From Strix aluco (Eukaryota > Chordata > Aves > Strigiformes > Strigidae): a stretch of DNA of 64,000 nucleotides. The first letter of the stretch is position 1. Every line of letters starts with the position of its first letter. This document shows positions 39,111-47,939 of the stretch, piece by piece. The DNA is taken from contig NC_133942.1 in assembly GCF_031877795.1 (NCBI RefSeq), positions 2,604,001-2,668,000 on the forward strand, written 5' to 3'. The notes under the pieces are model-generated. The model ran no database searches and was not told the DNA's origin. It was given only the letters and a program-made list of their open reading frames with translations. The position numbers and the translations under genes are program-made.

Positions 39111-42100
39111 ATGTGGAGGTGCACCATTTCTGCAAGGAAACAGGAGGCCCCCAACGCGATGGGGCAGGGTGAGAGCAAAGTTTCCTTCCCACAGCGCAGC
39201 AGAGGGTCTGTCGGGGCAGTCAGCGTGGGGCCGAGCATGGTGGCAGGGGGAGGCAGTGGCTGCAGTGCCCCTTCCTCACCACGGCCCCCAGCCCTGCCCC
39301 TCAGCCCCTCAGGGACGGAGCAGGCCCTTGGGGACAATCCCTCAGGGACGCTTCCCCCCCGGCCCCGCAGAGGTGCTCATTCCTGCTGGCATTTGCTCTC
39401 TCCCCTCCAGCGTGCGTGCTGTGTGGCCGGGCAGCAGCGGACCCGGATCTCTGTGGGCACAAACTGGAGAAGCAAGGGCTCTGTGCCCATCTGTTTTGCC
39501 TGGTGAGTGCCCCGAGGCTCCCTCCAGCTTGCCCACAGGCACTCCCAGCCACACTCTCCTCTCCTCATCAGCTCCTCGTCTCTTCTGCAGCTTTTTGCCA
39601 ACCAGCTTTTTCAGCAGCAGAACAAGGAATTAGGACTCATGGGATTTCTCCCTGAGGACATTCGCCGCACAGTCGAGCGGGCAGCGCAGAAGGTGAGGTC
39701 CTGACAAGATCAGGGAGATTTGTGTCAGGAGAAGTTTGGAGGAGCTTAGCCCAGACCCCAGGAAAGAAATCCCAGCCCCTCCAAGCAGCTCTGGGACAAA
39801 AGCCTTGCTCCCAGCAGCTCCACAGAGACTCCAGCCCAGGAGCCTCGTGCGCCAGGCGGATCTGTGGGCTGTGGCCCAGCAGCGGCCACATCCTGCACCC
39901 TGCCCGGAGGCGTGGGGCTGGCTGGGGAGGCCCTGAGGCTGCCGCTGATGGGGGCTGCTCTGCTCTTTCCAGCAATGCTTCGTCTGTGGTGAGAGCGGGG
40001 CCGCCATCACCTGCTTCCAGGAAGGCTGTGACCGCAGCTTCCATCTGCCCTGTGCCGTGGAGGGTGAATGTGTCACCCAGTACCTTCCTCAGTACCGGTA
40101 CCTCCTCTCCCCTCCTCGCCCCCACTGGGGAAGGAGCCAGCACTTCCTACCTCACCCATTCCTTCCCACCTTACCCATCCCTTCCCTCTTCCCCCCAGCT
40201 CCTTCTGCAGGGAGCACCGCCCAGAGCAGGAGGTGGAGGCAGCTCCAGAGAATGACACCACCTGCATCATCTGCCTGGAGCCTGTGGAGGACAGAAAGTC
40301 CTACCGCACCATGGTGTGCCCTGCCTGCAAACACGCCTGGTTCCACCGGGGCTGTATCCAGGTAGGAGCCGTTCCCTCGCCCCCAGGGCATGGCAGGCAC
40401 TGGGCAGCACCAGGGCCTCACTCTTGCTCCTTATGTTTCCGCTGCAGGGCCAGGCTGCATGCGCTGGTATTTTCTTCCAGTGCCCCCTCTGCAGAGACAG
40501 GGATGAGTTTCTGCCAGAAATGCTCACCATGGGCATCCGAATGCCCTTGAGGTTGGTGTCCTGCCCGGCTCACAGGCTGCAAGCCCTGGGCCATGCCAGG
40601 GGCCACCCCTGCAGTCCTGGCCCTCTGCTGTCCTGTCTGTCTGGGCTTCAGCTTCATGGAGGAGCTGTAAACCGGGCAGGGGGGAGGAGCAGGGGTGCTC
40701 TGCATTGGCCTTATGCCGGGGCAGCAGGGGCTCAGCCATTTCCCTTTCTCCATCAGATTGCCATCATGGGAGAACCGGCAGGCAGACAGAGCACTCATTG
40801 AGAGGCACCAACGCTGCGATGCCCGGGAGTGCCTTTGTCCCAGAGGCAGGGAGCAGGCAGAGGAACGGGGGTAAGTTGCCAAAGCGGCACCCCGGGCTCT
40901 GCACAGGATCTCTGTCTCACCAAGAGCTCAAAGCAGAAGGACTGAGAACAGGAGCTGTTCTGCTTAATCACGTGCTGCGGTCACTTTGTCCTCACAGCCA
41001 TGAACTCCTTTGCTTCCCCAGGCCCTGGCAACTGCTGCTGTGCAGCTCCTGTGCTGCCGAGGGCACCCACCGGCGCTGCTGCGACTCAAGGACCATCACG
41101 GCCAGCTGGGAGTGTGAGAGCTGTGCTGGCCAGGGCACTGGTAAGAGGCAAAGCACCCAAGTGCCCCTGGGCTGGGGCCAAGGTCTGGCAGCGGGTTCCC
41201 AGGCTGGGCTTGGCAGAGCCTCTCTGCTCCAGGAGGTCTGGGGGCACTGCTCTGGCCTCTCCTGCCCTGAACCTGGGGGTCATGCCTGTGACCTTCCTAC
41301 TTCCCCTTACAGGCTCCAGTGACAGCTCAGAGATTGCTGGCCCTGGCACTGGTAGCCACTCAGGTTCGGGGCCATCCCATGACACACCGGCACTGGAGAC
41401 CACCAGTCCTGGAACCAGTAGCCAGTCAGGATCGGGACCATTCCAGGACTCACTGGCACCAGAGACCAGGAGCCCCAGCACCAGCAGCCCTTCAGGATCG
41501 GGGCTGTCCCATGGCTCGCCAGCACCAGACACCAGCAGCCCCAGCACCGGCAGCCAGTCAGGATTGGGACCATCCCAGGACTCACTGGCACAAGAGACCA
41601 GCAGCCCTGGCACCAGAAGTCAGTCAGGATTGGGGCTGTCCCATGGCTCGCCAGCACCAGAGACCAGCAGCCCCAGCACTGGCAGCCACACAGCATGTGG
41701 GCCAACCCATGGATCCCCGGAACTGGAAACCAGGAGCCCCAGCACCGGCAGCCAGGCGGCATCGGGGCCATCCCATGACTCCCCAGTGCTTGAGGAGAGC
41801 AGCTGCTCCAGCCCACCTGGGCCCATCCACACGCGACACCGCTCCCGGGTGCAACGTCGGGCCCAGACGCCCTACAGCCGGCCCAGGAGGCGCCGGGGGA
41901 GGAGCCACGCACCAGCACCAGGTGCTGAGAGCAGCACCCCCAGTCAGGCAGCGCTGGGGATGTCCCACGGCTCCCCAGTACCGGCAACCAGCAGCCCCAG
42001 CACCGCCAGCCAGCTGCCATCGGGGTCCTCCTGCCCCTCTCCAGTGCTCAAGAGTGGCAGCAGCTCCAGCCGCCATGGGCCCGTGCGGATGAGGGACCGC

Positions 42101-42214
42101 TCCCGCGTGGAACGTCGGGCCCAAACGCCCTACAGCCGGCGCGGACACAGACGCGGGAGCAGCCGTGCGCCGTCCCCGCGTGCTGGCCCTGATCCCCCTC
42201 CACCGGCGCAATAA
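39111..42214 (+). CDS. PHF7-like: PHF7/G2E3-like extended-PHD and RING-like zinc-finger protein, 592 aa
   Basis: Coding exons are 39111-39168, 39411-39502, 39591-39692, 39973-40097, 40199-40361, 40448-40551, 40757-40870, 41022-41140 and 41313-42214. All introns are GT-AG, and the coding sum is 1,779 nt (592 codons plus TAA). ATG 39,111 is the first in-frame ATG after a stop at 39,051. Residues 21-49 form the C2HC pre-PHD knuckle (C21, C24, C44, H46/C49), followed by a PHD at 86-132 (CFVCGESGAAITC, FHLPC, FCREH). A RING/PHD-like finger follows at 148-195 (CIICLEPV, CPACKHAWFHRGC, CPLC), and a last Cys-rich piece at 260-287 (CSSCAAEGTHRRC, WECESC). This order is that of PHF7 and G2E3. Mammalian PHF7 is a testis chromatin reader and histone ubiquitin ligase; G2E3 is a nuclear E3 ligase. 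Here a nuclear E3 role is inferred. The last exon adds a 300-residue Ser/Pro/Gly repeat tail with two Arg-rich blocks, absent from the mammalian proteins as far as I recall. It looks intact. Confidence 0.92.
41330..41791 (+). repeat. 66-bp coding tandem repeat, seven copies (22-residue unit)
   Basis: Seven consecutive 22-residue units of the form ETSSPSTGSQSGLGPSQDSL.P start at residue 299 of the PHF7-like protein. Copies 2-5 alternate between a QDSLA and an HGSPA ending, suggesting a 132-bp higher-order unit. Two further diverged copies follow between the two Arg-rich blocks. Frame is kept throughout. The tail is predicted to be disordered and rich in phosphorylatable S-P pairs. Confidence 0.9.
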
Positions 42215-42215
42215 A
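42210..42215 (+). terminator. AATAAA poly(A) signal overlapping the PHF7-like stop codon
   Basis: The last codons read CAA TAA A, so the TAA stop (42,212-42,214) lies inside the AATAAA hexamer. GT-rich sequence follows within 50 bp (CTCATTTGTCGG). If this signal is used the 3' UTR would be only 15-30 nt. Use of the signal is inferred. Confidence 0.7.
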
Positions 42216-44412
42216 GTGAGCCGTTAATCTCTGCCCTGGGAGACTCCACGCTCATTTGTCGGCTTCCTCCCCCTCTCCCTTTCTCGAGGGGCAGCGTTAG
42301 GGGCTGGCCCCAGAGGGTTTTCTTCCCCCGGGGCCTGGCAGACCCTTGCCCAGACCTCCCTCCTTGTGGGCCGGCCTTGGCCGGCTGCCCAGCGCCATGG
42401 CCATGTGCTTTGGGCCTCACTGGCCCCACAGCCGGCTCAGTCTCCCCAGGGAAGGTTCACACCAGTGGCAAAGCTACTTTTCTTTACAAGTTCCGCTCAG
42501 TGTCACCTCCGGAGTTGTGACATGAAGATTGCTGTAGGTTGTCTTGCGACAGTAGCCACAGGGCACTCCCGTTGCCCAATTCCGGGTCCCATTGCCCACC
42601 ATGATTGCTGCTGTACCAACTGAAGCTTCCTCCTTGCAGTATAAGCCAAGAAATCCTTTCACGCAGAGACTGCAAACTCCTGGCAGGGAATTTACTCCAC
42701 AGAGCTCAGGGACCCAGGGCAGTACCTGTGACTGAGGGCCGGAGTCCCCTCATACGCCTCTGAGAGAAAAAATATCACACGTGCTCTATGGGAGGGTAAC
42801 AAGGGGCCTGGGCAATGTCCATTGTCCGGAAGGATTTCCCTCCTGTTGGAGACCTGCAAGTACCCTTCTAGTGCAGGGAGGGGAAAGGATTTGGTTGCAG
42901 AGTCACTGCTGAACAGCTCTGTGGAAGTTGGCGGCGAGCTAGAAGGCTGAATCAGAGAATGATGGTGACCAAAGCGAGAAGGAAATCCCATGGGGTGGCT
43001 GTACAGATCTGAACAACCCTCTGCTCTTCAGGCAAACTACTGGTGGTCTTACGGTGTGTGCGTTAAGGGCCTTCCCGAGAGGCCTCAATGCAACATGAAT
43101 GTTGACTCCTTCCAGGAGGGAGCAGCTGTCCTCTCGGAGCCAGGCAGGGGAACCGGGGAGACCTGAGGGGCTTTTCTGCCAATGAAGAGGCAATGAGGAA
43201 GGAAAGGAGGTAGAGAGGGTCCAGAAGAGAGCTCGGTGGCAGCACTTTGTCCTTCTATTCTTGACTGCTGTGACTGGGAAGACGCAAGGCTGGACGTGGC
43301 CAGAACAGGTCGTGCTCTGCAGGGGGATTGCGACAGGAGCTCCGAGGCCCCCCCGAGCACTGGAGCTTGAATGGAGCTGCCCAAAGAGCTGTGGGTGTGC
43401 ACAGCCCCGCTCTGAGCCGAGGCGCTTGTTTCCTGGCCCCGTTCCCCTCTGCCGGCATCTCGCCCATGGAGCTCTGTAATGCCCGGGTGTTGGAAGGCCA
43501 AGCGATGTGTCTTTTGTGGGACTAGAACTTTTCTAATTCACTGTGCTTTGTTTACCTTAAGTTCTATCAATAGCAACCAAGTTCTGCCATAAATCTGAAA
43601 CTGCTGTGAGCTTTGTTCTCTCAGTTATTTCAGTAAAACAAAGCAGCTTATGCTTTAAACCCTCAGTGAAGTTTACAGTTTGCCCCAACTTAAAACGGCC
43701 CTACATGTTATCATAAGATAGTGACAAAAATGTACACATAGAAATTGATAACTGATCATGTAATTATTCAGCGGTTACTACGCACATACAATTGCAAATA
43801 TGGATAGAGTATCACCTTGAAACCTAATCAGCATTTTAAAAAGGACTTAATATCAGTTATTGCCTTTCTCCTTGAGGGCTGAGGGTTTGCTTTGCTTCCT
43901 TTTACATTCAGCATTTCTTTGTAATAGCTTGCATTCCTCTGTTTTTAAATAGACAGCTTTACATAAGCAGAACTGAAAAAGATGCTTTTTGGTTCAACTT
44001 TTTGGTTGATTGTAAGAGTTGTACAAGTGATAAGTGCAAAATCCCACAAACTACTGCTGCCAAAATTGTATCCAAACAAATATTTCTTGGAGGGGCAGAA
44101 GAAACACCAGCGGACATGAATTCACAAGTATTTTCTTGTTCTCCTTTCCCAAGATTTGTCGGAGCTGTATCCCATCCTCTGTGTCTCAGAGGTGCGTGGT
44201 TCCCAGGAGTGAAAAGATGGGCCAAACAGCTCCTCCGGAATCTCCACAGGCCAGCACTTGTGAACGTGCCACTGCTCACAGCTCCTTCTAAAAAAAAGGT
44301 CTTCATAACTGTAATAGATTAAAATCCCATGAAAGTGTAAGAACTGTCAGGGAAAGGCACCAGGAAAAGGGGGAGAAAGCAGCACCCAGAGACAGGGTCA
44401 GGGAAACAGGAA
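42216..44412. other. Region between convergent genes, no supported gene
   Basis: About 2.2 kb between the poly(A) signals of the PHF7-like and TOPORS-like genes. The left part is GC-rich with overlapping frames on both strands, the right part (from about 43.5 kb) is AT-rich. I see no exon chain, RNA gene or transposon end. Confidence 0.55.
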
Positions 44413-44418
44413 TTTATT
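44413..44418 (-). terminator. AATAAA poly(A) signal of the TOPORS-like gene
   Basis: AATAAA on the minus strand lies about 32 bp past the TAG stop. Its position fits a compact 3' UTR. Assignment is by position. Confidence 0.7.
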
Positions 44419-44449
44419 TTCTAGTTAATAAAGCCCTGCTGCAGCCCTG

Positions 44450-45511
44450 CTAGTGCTGCCGGCGGGGCGGCCTCTTGCAGGGCTGGGGAGAGTCCTGGGG
44501 GCTGGGGGCTCTCCTCGTCGGGGCGTGCCTGGGCCTCCCACTGGAGCGGTTGCTGCACTGCCTGGGAGCGCAGGGACTGTGGCTGCAGCCCCGGGCAGAG
44601 GGACCTGCTGCCACCACCTCCCCCGGCTCCTCCTGGGGCTGCTCCTGTTCTGCCAGGACAGGCGCAGATGGGGGGCGGCCTTGACCCCCGCGGAGGGCGG
44701 CCTCCAACGTGCAGGCTTCCTCCTCCCTGTTAGAGCTGTCATGGCTGCTGGAGGAGGTGTTGCCAGTCCTGCACCAGGAACAGCTGCAGCTGAAGAAGAC
44801 GGGGCTGGAGTTGGCCTCAGACCTGTTGTCCTCTGCCCCCACAGCCGGGGAGCGCAGCAGCCTCCAGGCCTCATCACTGCACTGGCTCGTGATGAAGTCC
44901 ATGGTGCCACGGGCCAGAGGTGCTGCGCATTCCCCAAGGCCCGGCTGCAGCACCCGGACCAGGGCCTCCTCCACCGGGCCGCTGACACACAGGGCATGCA
45001 CGATGTTGCCCATTGCACGACGCATGTGCCACCACATTGGCCCGTGTATCATCCACAGCTCCTGGCGCAGCCAGGCCAGCACGGGATCAAGGAGACGCGC
45101 TTGTCTCTGGAAAAGTTCTGCCCAGACCTCAGGCAGGAGGCCACCCACAGCCTCTGGCTCTACAGCCCCCTGCTCATGTGGGGACAGTGTCCCCTGTGGA
45201 GAAGATGGAGGGGATGCCATGGGGTGATGGGGGCTGTTCTCAGCTCGGCGGCTGGGAGTTGGGCCTGCCTGGCTGCTGCCTTCTGGAGACACTTCGAGGA
45301 GTGTCATAACATACTGGTGGCCACCAGATCTTCCCTGCCCAGAAAACTGCACAAAGTCCACCAGTCCTCTGCAGAGCAGGCACTCTGGTTTCATCTGTAT
45401 CCAGCGCAGGATGCAGCCCAGGCAGAACCGGTGGCCACAGGGCATCGCATAAGCGACATCACCTCGAGTGTCGTGGCAGATGGGGCAGATCTCCTCTGTC
45501 TCCGAGGCCAT
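44450..45511 (-). CDS. TOPORS-like: TOPORS-like RING E3 ubiquitin ligase, single coding exon, 353 aa
   Basis: An uninterrupted frame begins at ATG 45,511 with a strong context (AACATGG) and ends at TAG 44,450. A C3HC4 RING finger sits at the N-terminus: C9, C12, C25, H27, C30, C33, C44 and C47, with the usual hydrophobic and W37 positions (CILRW). A Ser/Pro linker follows (about 76-120). Next is a helical middle region at 124-220 (LLPEVWAELFQRQ, VEEALVRVLQPGLGE, DFITSQCSDEAWRLL). The C-terminal tail is Ser-, Cys- and Arg-rich and ends in a basic stretch, RAPSPQDSPQPCKRPPRR. The RING plus this helical region and tail match the short avian proteins annotated as TOPORS-like; true TOPORS is about three times longer. 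Catalysis of ubiquitin transfer is inferred from the intact RING; substrates are unknown. The coding region has no introns, but a 5' UTR intron is likely. Confidence 0.88.
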   Translation of the reverse strand: MASETEEICPICHDTRGDVAYAMPCGHRFCLGCILRWIQMKPECLLCRGLVDFVQFSGQGRSGGHQYVMTLLEVSPEGSSQAGPTPSRRAENSPHHPMASPPSSPQGTLSPHEQGAVEPEAVGGLLPEVWAELFQRQARLLDPVLAWLRQELWMIHGPMWWHMRRAMGNIVHALCVSGPVEEALVRVLQPGLGECAAPLARGTMDFITSQCSDEAWRLLRSPAVGAEDNRSEANSSPVFFSCSCSWCRTGNTSSSSHDSSNREEEACTLEAALRGGQGRPPSAPVLAEQEQPQEEPGEVVAAGPSARGCSHSPCAPRQCSNRSSGRPRHAPTRRAPSPQDSPQPCKRPPRRQH

Positions 45512-45599
45512 GTTCTCATGCCACAGCAGGTTGGGGAGCGCTGAGGACGAGGAGCTGCTCCTGCTCGCTGGCACCGGCGCTGCCAAAGGGTGTCACGTG

Positions 45600-45812
45600 C
45601 TGCAAAAGTGAGAGTGGCCCCGGTCCCTGGCTGTTCCGGGGAGGGGAGGGGAGGGGAGGGGAGGGGAGGGGAGGGGAGGGGAGGGGAGGGGAGGGGAGGG
45701 GAGGGGAGGAAGAAATGCCCAGGCCCCTGGCGAAAGACACCCTCCCGGCTCCCCAAGCCCAATCACCCGCCCCAGGGCTGCCCCGGGGGGACGCTTCCCC
45801 GCACAGCTCACC
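45600..45812 (-). other. Probable 5' UTR intron of the TOPORS-like gene
   Basis: On the minus strand a GTGAGC donor follows GCGGCAGCAGAG at 45,813. A pyrimidine-rich acceptor (CTCTCACTTTTGCAG) ends at 45,600, 88 bp upstream of the ATG. The 213-bp intron would contain the GGGGA array. It is inferred from signals only. Confidence 0.5.
45638..45707 (+). repeat. (GGGGA)14 microsatellite
   Basis: Fourteen perfect tandem copies of GGGGA (70 bp). On the gene strand it is a (TCCCC)14 pyrimidine tract upstream of the predicted 5' UTR acceptor. The G-rich strand has many runs of four G and could form G-quadruplexes. Confidence 0.97.
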
Positions 45813-46044
45813 TCTGCTGCCGCAAGCGCGCCTGGCGGTGCCCAGCTGCCTGACCCAGGCAGGGCCGGGGAAACACAGGGGATGGCTCAGGGATGGGCAC
45901 TGAGAGCTGCTGACGGCAGCCCCCAAAGCACCACCCAGCACCCGGAGCAGCCTCGCTTGGCCCTTCAGACCTCGCAGGCTCGCTGCCAGAGTCCAGACTC
46001 GAGTCAGACTGGGCCAGGCTCTGCCGGTGCCCAAAGCTTCGAGG

Positions 46045-46100
46045 GGTGTGAGGTCACAGTCCATCGCCTACTGATGTCACAGCCCACCATTCGGTGATTG
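46045..46100 (-). promoter_or_regulatory. Candidate promoter elements of the TOPORS-like gene
   Basis: Two similar words, TGAGGTCACAG (46,049-46,059) and CTGATGTCACA (46,071-46,081), lie 22 bp apart. The second is identical to the 11-bp word in the divergent promoter at 38.84 kb. A GATTGG word (46,096-46,101, inverted CCAAT) is adjacent. These are sequence resemblances to CRE and CCAAT sites; use is not shown. Confidence 0.45.
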
Positions 46101-46101
46101 G

Positions 46102-46876
46102 ACATCTACCCTGCAGCACTGGTGCTTCCACACACACCTCTGGGGCTACCGCAACCCCGCTTCCCTCTCCCTCAGCTCTATCTTCTGCTTGCCACTGGTG
46201 TTTCATGCCAGTCACCAAGGCCTTGGCTGTGTCTTCTCTTCAGCCTCCTCAGATGTCCTGAACTTCACTGTGGTGGTGCAATTCCCCCCTCTCCCCTCTC
46301 CTCTGCCACTTGGGGATTAGTGTGATTCCTCCCCCACTCCTGGGCCACAGACCAACCTGAGGAGTTAAGTCCTGCTGATGGCACTAAACAGAGCGTTAAA
46401 ACACAGCCCCTCACCTCCTAAGGGCCTGGGAGAACAATAAGAGAATTGCACACCCAGCAAGTTCTTGCCCAGGACCCCAGGTGAGACTCTCTGAGCTCTC
46501 CTGGATGGCAGCTGGCCTGTGACCAGCATCTATCTCCCCTGAGTTGGGACGCCTCTCAGGTATCAGCTCCTCGAGGTAACATCTGCCATTAGAGCCGACA
46601 GGAGACCAGGGCAAAGTCAATCCCCTCAAGCCTCAATTATTGCCCATTGAGGAATGTCTCTGCATTGTATTTAATCCAAACTCAAGAAAAGGGTAATTTT
46701 AACTTTGAGCTAGCTTCTCTTTCACCCACTCTCTCTCTACTTGCTAACGTCTTTGGGCATACACAGTTATTTTCACAAGTGTGCGTACATACTTATTTTA
46801 CAGACCCAAGTATTTTTGCCTGTACGTTTCGTGTTTGTGAATATGCGTGCATGTATATATTGATTTAAGGTACCAT
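46102..46876. other. Intergenic sequence, nothing recognised
   Basis: This is the right edge of the GC-rich island passing into AT-richer sequence. No gene or repeat is supported. Confidence 0.5.
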
Positions 46877-46881
46877 GTAAG

Positions 46882-47577
46882 TGTCCCGATCCAATATCGG
46901 GGGAAGTTTCAATACGATCCCAAGAGCGAGATTAAGACACAAACGAGGTCAAATGCTGTATATACCCAAAACAGGTTTTTATTATTAAAGAAGTGAACAG
47001 GGGTAGCGATAGGACAGAATGGAAGGAAAAGGCAGAAATAAAGCAAGGATGTGGGATAGGGCTGCAAGAACAGTCACCCCCATGGATCCAGCAGCGTCCC
47101 GTTGGTCCTCAGTCTTCAGTTCTTCGGTGGTGGGTGCACACGGATCTGGCTTCAATGGTAGATGCACATTGAGCAAAATTTTCTGCTGCCTTTTTAAGTC
47201 CATCATATCCACTGATTAGCATTTCTGTTCTCCTTTAGTTTTTTTTTTCTCTGGTCCCACAGTTTTTGTTGCAGCTGGCTTCAGGGCAGGAACGTTTGCC
47301 TCTTGTCAGTTCATTAGCCATGCAGGCACGGGGTCTGGCCTACACAATAGAGCCACAAACGGCTACAGGATGGGGCCAGCTCAGCACAGCTCTGCCCCTT
47401 TGAGGCTTGTCTAAAGAGTCTGGACAATGCAACCACAAAGAAGTGGGGGGGTGCATCCTTCAATACACACCCGCTTCTCTGGGAGACATCCCCCAGACCA
47501 ATTCACAGGCCTCAGCAGCTTCTCTTGGAGGTTTGCACAGACACAAGCAAGCTTTGAGGCAGTCATAGGACGTTTCA
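46882..47577 (-). mobile_element. Solo LTR, family A copy 3
   Basis: Minus-strand LTR of 696 bp, nearly identical to copies 1 and 2. It is flanked by perfect 5-bp target duplications GTAAG (46,877-46,881 and 47,578-47,582). On its own strand it begins TGAAACGTCC, so it lacks the first 10 bases (TGTGAGAGAC) present in the other two, yet has a clean duplication right at that point. It ends CGGGACA like the others. No internal sequence is attached. Confidence 0.95.
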
Positions 47578-47766
47578 GTAAGTTAGAGTGAATCTTGTCA
47601 TCTTTGAATCTCTAGTTAAGTTGGTATTTTAATTATAACCTATTTTACTGAATTATTCTGTAAATCTTTAAATTTGTTAATTAGTAAGTGCTGCTAGTCC
47701 TTAATAAATCTTCATTTGCTGCTAAAACCATTTCTGTGTTAATACTTTCATCTGTGATTATCAAGT

Positions 47767-47938
47767 GTTGCAACAGGCTGCCCAGGGAAGTGGTTGAGTC
47801 ACCACCCCTGGAGGTACGTAAATGACTTGTAGACCTGGCACCTGGGACCTGGTTCAGTGGTGGATGTGGTGGTGTTACGTTTACAATTGAACACTCTTAC
47901 GGGTCTTTTCCAACCTCAATAATTCTATGATTCTGTGT
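47767..47938 (+). mobile_element. CR1 LINE 3' fragment
   Basis: Contains CAACAGGCTGCCCAGGGAAG, GGTTGAGTCACCACCCCTGG and terminal CAATAATTCTATGATTCTGTG. It is truncated to about 170 bp on the plus strand, 190 bp from the adjacent LTR. Confidence 0.9.
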
Positions 47939-47939
47939 C

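Noticed and set aside
41307..42211. Minus-strand and +2 frames of up to 257 codons over the last PHF7-like exon
   Set aside because: They are shadows of the 66-bp tandem repeat; the repeat unit is a multiple of three, so all frames stay open together.
44453..45544. Plus-strand 363-codon frame opposite the TOPORS-like gene
   Set aside because: The minus strand frame has an intact C3HC4 RING and known tail; the plus frame has no motif.
45511..45586. A longer TOPORS-like N-terminus beginning with a non-ATG codon at 45,586
   Set aside because: The extension would need a TTG start; the first in-frame ATG (45,511) has a strong context and fits the short N-terminus expected before the RING.
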